The notes under the pieces were generated by a model, which had not been told where the DNA came from, ran no database searches, and saw nothing but the letters and a program-made list of their open reading frames with translations. From contig JAJVIF010000002.1 of assembly GCA_022072165.1 (NCBI GenBank), forward strand, positions 324,258 through 388,257: a stretch of DNA of 64,000 bases, written 5' to 3'. Of this stretch, positions 57,679 through 64,000 are shown piece by piece (position 1 is the stretch's first letter; every line of letters begins with the position of its first letter). Source of the DNA: a bacterium (lineage in GTDB: Bacteria > JAJVIF01). The translations under genes were made by a program, and so were the position numbers.

Positions 57679-59961
57679 GTGAACGACTGGGGCAACGGCA
57701 ACCGGACGGACTCGGTCTCTGGTGAGCCGATTTACAACGGGTTCGCGCCGACAGGCAACTTTCTGCCCCACGGGTGGCAGACCGGGACCACCGAGACCTG
57801 GACCGGATTCGATGTGCTCCATCAGGGCCAGACTGCCGAACGAGTGCTGTCACTGGACCTGGCGGCTATTGAGAGTGCGGGCTCGGTGAATTTCCGGGTG
57901 GCGATCTTCGACAAGTACGTTGACCCGAAGTCCGCAACACCGGGATCGCTGCATCGACTCCCGGCGGATCCGCCAGACCTCCTGGGTCACTTCGGGTATC
58001 GCTATCCCCACGGCTGCTGGGATGTGTCGCATGTCGCTTTCGACTATGAATCGCAGGGGCTGGTGACGGATAAGCCCAGCGAAACGACTGTCCACTTCCA
58101 TGTGCGCGACTGGGATGCCCTGGCATCGGTGAGCGCTGAGAGCGATCTCTCCCTGGAACCCGATCCCGTAAAAGTGCTGGCTTCCAGCGCTGGAACGCCA
58201 TCGTTGCGCGCTTGTGTGCCAGCTGCGCTGGGTGGTCCTGCCGCCTTTGTCCCCTTCGGCAGCACTCCCACGGATGATGACTCCCATATGTACCAGCGCA
58301 ACGGCGATGTGGGGGCTGACTCCGGGCAGCCCCGCGATGAGCTCTACTACCGTCGCACCATTTCCTCCCCCACGGGCGTGCCAGCCTCAGCGGGGAACCG
58401 GATCTGGGGTGTGCTGGAAGTCGCGGACATCGAGGCCACCCTTCCGGGCTATCAGAAGGTCCTGGATGGCAATCTGCAGCCACTGACCACCAATCTGCCA
58501 GGCAACGTGACCTATCAGGTCTTCGCCCTGGATGTCCAGCCCCGCTCCACGCAGACCGGCTGGGCCGCCTCCGGCGAGGGAGCCGGGAACAACTGGGCCA
58601 GTGCAGTCGCCTATGACTCCCTGGGCAACGTGTACTACGGCGGCAGCTTTTTGGGGAGCATCAGCCTGGGCGGCACCACCTACACCAGTGCGGGGAGCAC
58701 CGACTGCTTCGTGGCGAAGTACTCCCTCACCGGGACCTTCGAATGGGCGCAGACCTGGGGCGGCACCGGGGCAGATGAAGTCACGAGCCTCCTGATCAGC
58801 GACGATGACATGTTCAGCCTCAAGGTGGGCGGCACCTTCAGCGGGACCGTGAACTTCGACCCGCCGGCGGGCAGCCCGCGGACAGCAGCGGCGATCGACA
58901 TGTTCGTCCTGCAGCTCCTGAGCACCAATGGCTCCTTTACCACGGTCCGGACGTATGGTTCCCCAGGCGTCGATGTCCTGACCTGCCTGGCGGATAACGG
59001 CAATCGCGGCACCGGCGACTACTTCATCGCTGGCTACATTAATGGGCCGGTCAATTTTGGTGGCGGCCATATCCTGACCCCGGTGAATCCCCTCGAAGGC
59101 TTTGTCGCCGGGATGGACCGGATCACAAACAACGCCAAGTCCGCCTATGTATTGGCCTCTGGTGACTACTCCACGGTGTCGCACATGAGCCTCTTCGAGG
59201 ACGGCGAGCTCGGTATCGCCGGCGTGTTTGTCGACTCCCTCACGGGCCCCTGGGGCGCTGAACCCGGTTCTGGCGACGAAGACATCTACCTCGCGCGCCT
59301 CGCCATGAGCACGACTCCGGGAGCCAGTGGGATGAATTGGGTCTATACCTCCAACCTGGAAGGAACAGAGTCGGTGGGAGGTCTCCACGCCTTTAGCAGC
59401 GGTTCCAGTGCGCGCCTGCTGATGGCTCGCAACTACACTTATCCAGATCCGGTCACTGATGGCTACTCGCTGGATCTCCTCCTGTTGAATCTGATTCCCC
59501 TGCGATCCCAGGGGATCGAGCGCCTCCACAGCTTTGGCATCCAGCGCGCCAATAGCCTGGCCGTCAGGCCCGGTTCCACTCCCGAAGATCTCACGTTCTA
59601 CATCACGGGCTACAAGACTCGCCCGACCTACTCTTCTTCTTTTTACTTCTTCGGTGAGCCGACGCTTCTGGGACTCCCCTCGGGCACTGACAACAAGGAT
59701 GGGTTTGTCTGGGCGCTGAGCGGCGATGGTTCGGAAGGTGCCTTCCGCACAGCGTGGGCCCGGGAGTTCGGTGGCGACCAGGGCGAAGAGGGACTGGCGA
59801 TCGCAGCAGGACCCGCGGCCTTCGGAGTCGAGGCCATCGCCATCGGTGGCACCTATCAGAGCACCACCGACTTCGCCCCTGGTCCTGAGCTCTCCATCCT
59901 GCCGGTGGTGGGTGGGACCGAAGCCTTCGTCACCCAGTGGCCTGCGGATGGTGTCTGGTAG
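57679..59961 (+). CDS. Lipoprotein, C-terminal part with SBBP-like beta-propeller repeats
   Basis: In the same frame as the fragment before it, this 760-residue part continues the lipoprotein after the TAA at 57667. The first third matches the upstream style (NDWGNGNRTDSVSGEPIYNGF). The rest holds repeats of the SBBP/beta-propeller type: AVAYDSLGNVYYGGSFLG, DCFVAKYSLTGTFEWAQTWGG and later DIYLARLAM and FVTQWPADG. Such proteins are exported and of unknown role. GTG 57679 has CTCCTG but no proper Shine-Dalgarno site. A strong terminator follows at 59991. Confidence 0.72.
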   Translation: MNDWGNGNRTDSVSGEPIYNGFAPTGNFLPHGWQTGTTETWTGFDVLHQGQTAERVLSLDLAAIESAGSVNFRVAIFDKYVDPKSATPGSLHRLPADPPDLLGHFGYRYPHGCWDVSHVAFDYESQGLVTDKPSETTVHFHVRDWDALASVSAESDLSLEPDPVKVLASSAGTPSLRACVPAALGGPAAFVPFGSTPTDDDSHMYQRNGDVGADSGQPRDELYYRRTISSPTGVPASAGNRIWGVLEVADIEATLPGYQKVLDGNLQPLTTNLPGNVTYQVFALDVQPRSTQTGWAASGEGAGNNWASAVAYDSLGNVYYGGSFLGSISLGGTTYTSAGSTDCFVAKYSLTGTFEWAQTWGGTGADEVTSLLISDDDMFSLKVGGTFSGTVNFDPPAGSPRTAAAIDMFVLQLLSTNGSFTTVRTYGSPGVDVLTCLADNGNRGTGDYFIAGYINGPVNFGGGHILTPVNPLEGFVAGMDRITNNAKSAYVLASGDYSTVSHMSLFEDGELGIAGVFVDSLTGPWGAEPGSGDEDIYLARLAMSTTPGASGMNWVYTSNLEGTESVGGLHAFSSGSSARLLMARNYTYPDPVTDGYSLDLLLLNLIPLRSQGIERLHSFGIQRANSLAVRPGSTPEDLTFYITGYKTRPTYSSSFYFFGEPTLLGLPSGTDNKDGFVWALSGDGSEGAFRTAWAREFGGDQGEEGLAIAAGPAAFGVEAIAIGGTYQSTTDFAPGPELSILPVVGGTEAFVTQWPADGVW

Positions 59962-59990
59962 TCCAGCCGCCTGCAGCATCACTCACACAG

Positions 59991-60017
59991 GCCGGGTCCG
60001 CGGGGGCCCGGCTTTTT
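59991..60017 (+). terminator. Rho-independent terminator of the lipoprotein gene
   Basis: GCCGGGTCC pairs with GGGCCCGGC (one T-G wobble) around GCGG, and TTTTT follows directly. It lies 29 bases after the stop. Confidence 0.9.
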
Positions 60018-60092
60018 CACCTATGCACGCCGGGTCCCCGTAAGGACCAGACGGTTTCGCGACATCCCAACGGGTGCGGTATACATGCCTGC

Positions 60093-60893
60093 ATGACGGT
60101 GTCCCTCACGCAGATCGTGCTCCTGGCCGTGCAGCTGGACACGCTGGCCGCGTACTACCGCGATGTCCTGCAGCTTCCGCAGGCGCAGGTCGCGTCGGAT
60201 GGCACCTGGGTGGAGTTTCGTGCCGGGTCGCTACTGCTGCGTCTGGAAACCGGGGGCCAGCCGAAGGATGCCCGGGGAGCCACTAAACTGATTTTCGCGA
60301 CCTTCGATGTGGACGCGACCCATCGGCTCTGGTCCGGCCGTGGCGCGGTCCTGGCCCCGGTGCAGGAGGCGCACGGCGTCCGCTTTGCCGATGGGGTCGA
60401 TCCGGAGGGGAATCGCTTTCAGCTCACCAATCGCGGACTCATCGTGACCCAGCCCATCGCGATGACGTCACCGCCACCTGCCGGGGCGCATGCGCCAGTG
60501 CCGATGGGATCGCCAGCGGCGATGCTGCAGACGCCGGGAGCTCCCGGGCTGGGGGTGCTGCGGGTGGAATCGCCCCTGGCACGGCAGGCACGACTCCTGA
60601 TCACGACACAACCTGAGATCCCGGTCTACGGGCTGGAAGGACGTCCCGGCATCGCGGTCTTCATGCGGGATGTGCTGAGTGCGATCAATGCCACGCAGGC
60701 GTATCAGGTGCCGGAACCGGAGCTGTCACGGGCGTTGGGCCAGCTGGGGGGAGTCGGCATGGTAGCGCGTCTGGGGCAGAAGCCGCGACGCGTGGTGGTG
60801 TTCGGTCCGGACACGCTGTCGCTGAACCCGGAGAAGGTCCCGCATCCGCTGGCGCTCCCCCTGGCCAGCAGCGAGGTGTTCCCTTTGGGGTAG
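60093..60893 (+). CDS. VOC-family (glyoxalase-like) protein with C-terminal extension
   Basis: The 266-residue protein begins with one vicinal-oxygen-chelate unit pair: LTQIVLLAVQLDTLAAYYRDVL, WVEFRAGSLLLRLE and GVDPEGNRFQLTNRG. These resemble glyoxalase or bleomycin-resistance proteins. From about residue 125 it continues with a Pro-rich linker and a domain of about 120 residues (LARQARLLITTQPEI, PGIAVFMRDVLSAINATQ) that I do not recognise. The metal ligands cannot be assigned. ATG 60093 is chosen by the domain start; a TATACAT run directly upstream may be the -10. Confidence 0.75.
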   Translation: MTVSLTQIVLLAVQLDTLAAYYRDVLQLPQAQVASDGTWVEFRAGSLLLRLETGGQPKDARGATKLIFATFDVDATHRLWSGRGAVLAPVQEAHGVRFADGVDPEGNRFQLTNRGLIVTQPIAMTSPPPAGAHAPVPMGSPAAMLQTPGAPGLGVLRVESPLARQARLLITTQPEIPVYGLEGRPGIAVFMRDVLSAINATQAYQVPEPELSRALGQLGGVGMVARLGQKPRRVVVFGPDTLSLNPEKVPHPLALPLASSEVFPLG

Positions 60894-60950
60894 GTTTACT
60901 CAGGGAAGCCATGCGGAGATCGTCGCCACTCTGAATTCACTTCGACATGC

Positions 60951-60956
60951 GATACT
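60951..60956 (+). promoter_or_regulatory. Leaderless -10 box (GATACT, with TG extension) of hicB-hicA
   Basis: GATACT ends six bases before ATG 60963, and TGC precedes it directly as an extended -10. Confidence 0.45.
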
Positions 60957-60962
60957 ACTCAT

Positions 60963-61214
60963 ATGAGCGAGGTCACCATCCGCCTGGAAGTGGAAGCGCT
61001 GGAAGAAGGCGGCTATGTCGCCACGAGCCCCGATGTCCCAGGGTTGGTAGTGGAGGCGGAGAGCATCCGCGGGATCGCCAAACTGGCCCCGGATATCGCG
61101 CGCCTGATCTATGAATCGTGCGTAGAGAACAATCTGCCGATCCCGCCGGCCCTGCGCCCTCTTGATGCACCGAGTCCAAAGATCATGCTCACGATTCCGG
61201 TCGGCGTCGATTAA
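60963..61214 (+). CDS. HicB-family/DUF1902-like antitoxin
   Basis: The 83-residue protein has the partial RNase-H-like fold of HicB antitoxins: TIRLEVEALEEGGYVATSPDVPGLVVEAES, then a helix (IAKLAPDIARLIYES). It lacks the added DNA-binding domain of larger HicB proteins and resembles DUF1902 members, which are encoded just before HicA. The next frame, beginning about the stop codon, encodes an HicA-like toxin, which supports the assignment. ATG 60963 is reached directly from the -10 box. It should neutralise HicA. Confidence 0.82.
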   Translation: MSEVTIRLEVEALEEGGYVATSPDVPGLVVEAESIRGIAKLAPDIARLIYESCVENNLPIPPALRPLDAPSPKIMLTIPVGVD

Positions 61215-61216
61215 CT

Positions 61217-61438
61217 CTGGGACTTCTGGCGGGGTTCACGTATCGTGACATCGCGAAAAAGTTGCGCAGACTGGGATTTGAATATGACCGCTCAGCAGGT
61301 GGTCACGAAATCTGGATCAACCGCAAGTCGAAACCTCAGACGACTGTCCCGCGTCACCCAGGCGATATGGCGGTCGGCACCCTGAAGTGCATATTGCGGC
61401 AGGGTGGTCTCGAAATAGAGGAGTTCCTGACAGCGTAG
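61217..61438 (+). CDS. HicA-like mRNA interferase toxin, no standard start codon
   Basis: Just after hicB, a frame of about 73 residues encodes GFTYRDIAKKLRRLGFEYDR, AGGHEIWINRKSK, TTVPRHPGDMAVGTL and ILRQGGLEIEEFL. This is the complete double-stranded-RNA-binding-like HicA fold, with the catalytic His in GGHEIW. The frame has no ATG, GTG or TTG before the domain; CTG 61217 (or CTG 61226) is the only plausible start. The toxin may be expressed from CTG by coupling to the hicB stop at 61212-61214, or may be silenced. Either way it is a real gene that start-based gene finders will miss. Confidence 0.72.
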   Translation: MGLLAGFTYRDIAKKLRRLGFEYDRSAGGHEIWINRKSKPQTTVPRHPGDMAVGTLKCILRQGGLEIEEFLTA

Positions 61439-61569
61439 CTGGGACGGCTTGCTCAAGCGGAACAGATCGAGACTGAGGGGATTTTCCGCAGGTACGACTC
61501 AAGCCTGCTAGCTCTCCACTGGGCCTATCACTGCACAGCAAGCTCCTAATCAGCAACCACCTCGCCCTA

Positions 61570-61631
61570 TTGCCAACTCCCAAAAGACGTGGCATACTCC
61601 ACCCTTGGCAATCGACAGTGCTGGTTGCCAA
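61570..61631 (+). promoter_or_regulatory. groESL promoter with three TTGCCAA repeats
   Basis: TTGCCA (61570-61575) and CATACT (61593-61598) are 17 bases apart. ATTGCCAA (61569-61576), TTGGCAAT (61605-61612) and TTGCCAA (61625-61631) alternate in orientation around the -35, the start site and the early leader. This is not CIRCE (no TTAGCACTC) and may be the operator of a different heat-shock repressor. Besides this promoter, nothing was seen between hicA and groES (61439-61663). Confidence 0.55.
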
Positions 61632-61663
61632 GGACCAATCCCAACACGGAGGCATCCATCTCT

Positions 61664-62008
61664 ATGGCTACTGCCACTGCCACCAAGCCCGCCGCCAAGA
61701 AGGCCGCGAGCGCGTCCCCGATCCGCCCCCTGGGCGACCGGGTCGTTGTCAAGCCCGTTGAAGAGTTCGTCGAGAAGACCGCCGGCGGGCTGTACCTGCC
61801 CGAGTCGGCGCAGGAGAAGCCCCAGCTCGCCGAGGTGGTCGCGGTTGGCCCTGGCAAGCGAAACGATGACGGCTCCCTGAGCCCCATCGACCTCGCCATC
61901 GGCGCCCGCATCTTCCACTCCCGCTATGGCGGCACCACCGTCAAGGTCAACGGCCAGGAGTACATCATCGTGCGCGAGGACGACATCCTCGCCGTGTACG
62001 AAGGCTAG
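61664..62008 (+). CDS. groES: Co-chaperonin GroES
   Basis: The 114-residue protein caps GroEL. After an unusual Ala/Lys-rich N-terminal extension (MATATATKPAAKKAASAS) comes the family core PIRPLGDRVVVKPVEE, GGLYLPESAQEKPQLAEVVAVGPG and the C-terminal VKVNGQEYIIVREDDILAVYEG. It is about 17 residues longer than E. coli GroES because of the leader. ATG 61664 has GGAGG at 61648-61652, eleven bases away. groEL follows by about 100 bases with a hairpin between. Confidence 0.95.
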   Translation: MATATATKPAAKKAASASPIRPLGDRVVVKPVEEFVEKTAGGLYLPESAQEKPQLAEVVAVGPGKRNDDGSLSPIDLAIGARIFHSRYGGTTVKVNGQEYIIVREDDILAVYEG

Positions 62009-62027
62009 TGCTGCCATCGCTGGTCAT

Positions 62028-62054
62028 CCGGACCCGCCCTGCTGGGTGGTCCGG
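62028..62054 (+). terminator. Hairpin between groES and groEL
   Basis: CCGGACC and GGTCCGG pair in a 7-bp stem with an inner CCC/GGG helix. Only a short T-run (CTTTAA) follows. It is likely an attenuator or processing site that balances groES and groEL expression. Confidence 0.5.
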
Positions 62055-62066
62055 CGTTCCCTTTAA

Positions 62067-63737
<1,671 letters not shown>

Positions 63738-63786
63738 GTCGACGCTGTATGGCGTCAGACTCCGACGACTCACCTTGCATCAGCGG

Positions 63787-63825
63787 CATCGCCCCCGGGA
63801 CTCCCGGGGGCGATGTGCTTGTTGT
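63787..63825 (+). terminator. Terminator of groESL
   Basis: CATCGCCCCCGGG and CCCGGGGGCGATG make a perfect 13-bp stem with a 3-base loop, 50 bases after groEL, followed by TGCTTGTTGT. Confidence 0.75.
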
Positions 63826-63849
63826 CCGGACACGGAGCGCGTCGCGAAA

Positions 63850-63994
63850 CTCCGACCACCTTCGGAGGGGCGACCCCCGGTCGCCCGGTGATGGCGCGCC
63901 TCGCGCCTGGGCCGCCGGAGCGCCCCGCTCCGGCCGGGAACGCGACAATTCACGATGCACGAGGCGTCCCCCTCCGGACGCGGGGCGCGTCCGG
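63850..63994. repeat. Array of five tight GC-rich hairpins
   Basis: Five separate perfect inverted repeats follow one another: 63850-63867 (6-bp stem, 6-base loop), 63868-63886 (8-bp, loop CCC), 63893-63907 (6-bp, loop CCT), 63914-63934 (9-bp, loop CCC) and 63974-63994 (9-bp, loop GGG). No gene is recognised here, and the window ends 6 bases later. Their sequence differs, so this is not a simple repeat family; the structure itself appears selected. Confidence 0.65.
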
Positions 63995-64000
63995 GTCCCA

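Noticed and set aside
61561-61663. CIRCE element before groES
   Set aside because: No TTAGCACTC-N9-GAGTGCTAA or close variant; the repeats present are TTGCCAA.

Overview
The window is high-GC DNA, densely packed with genes on both strands, from an uncultured-looking bacterium. An FadL/PorV-like outer-membrane protein (32870), several lipoproteins and a Wzz-type protein suggest a two-membrane envelope. ClpC, a YacL-type PIN-TRAM protein and TANNNT promoters placed directly at start codons recall lineages such as Deinococcota, Armatimonadota or other deep-branching phyla. I cannot name a phylum from this sequence alone. No rRNA, tRNA, CRISPR array, transposase or integrase was recognised.

Layout. 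1-3223: an iron(III) ABC importer (binding protein cut by the window edge, permease, ATPase). 3369-8800: a type IV prepilin-like protein, an RmlC-like cupin, a branched-chain aminotransferase, a Clp N-domain-only protein and a Wzz-like chain-length protein. 8822-13276: a YkgJ Fe-S/zinc cluster protein, an NTF2-like protein, an Nmad3-type protein and ClpC. 13639-17333: a CoA-binding protein, three minus-strand exported proteins of unknown role, and a YacL-type PIN-TRAM membrane protein. 17552-28291: a defence block with a type III-like modification/restriction pair, then mutS, then a GmrSD-like DUF262-HNH protein. 28400-42038: mixed envelope and housekeeping genes (secreted protein, Xaa-Pro aminopeptidase, Q-rich DUF4175-like protein, OM barrel, ABC exporter, TPR protein, Bax-inhibitor-1 protein, SpoU methyltransferase, M28 peptidase, TolB-like propeller). 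42168-49320: a DnaJ-domain protein converging on a six-gene minus-strand run (moeA, rlmN, DmpG-like aldolase, Rossmann-like unknown, sugar nucleotidyltransferase, SDR). 49357-56635: a YfhO-like membrane protein, an ethylbenzene-dehydrogenase-like secreted protein, an SRPBCC protein with mutL, and a GT-C-like membrane protein. 57070-64000: a large lipoprotein interrupted by an in-frame TAA, a VOC protein, a HicB/HicA pair, groES-groEL and, at the edge, a run of tight GC-rich hairpins.

Gene expression signals fall into two classes. About thirteen genes have a TANNNT-like -10 box ending only 6-8 nt before the start codon, which leaves no room for a Shine-Dalgarno site and implies leaderless mRNAs. 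Genes inside operons, and a few with a conventional promoter such as the TolB-like gene (TTGACA-17-TAACTT), carry good AGGAG sites. This pattern was used to correct many start codons.

Most unusual points: the leaderless promoter architecture; the aldolase-unknown-nucleotidyltransferase-SDR cluster as a possible uncharacterised sugar pathway; mutS sandwiched between two restriction systems; a recognition-domain composition dip in the methyltransferase; a MutL with eroded endonuclease motifs; a ClpC whose UVR/M region is replaced by an acidic linker, plus a Clp_N-only relative; an HicA gene with no ATG/GTG/TTG start; the triple TTGCCAA operator at groESL; and the hairpin array after groEL.
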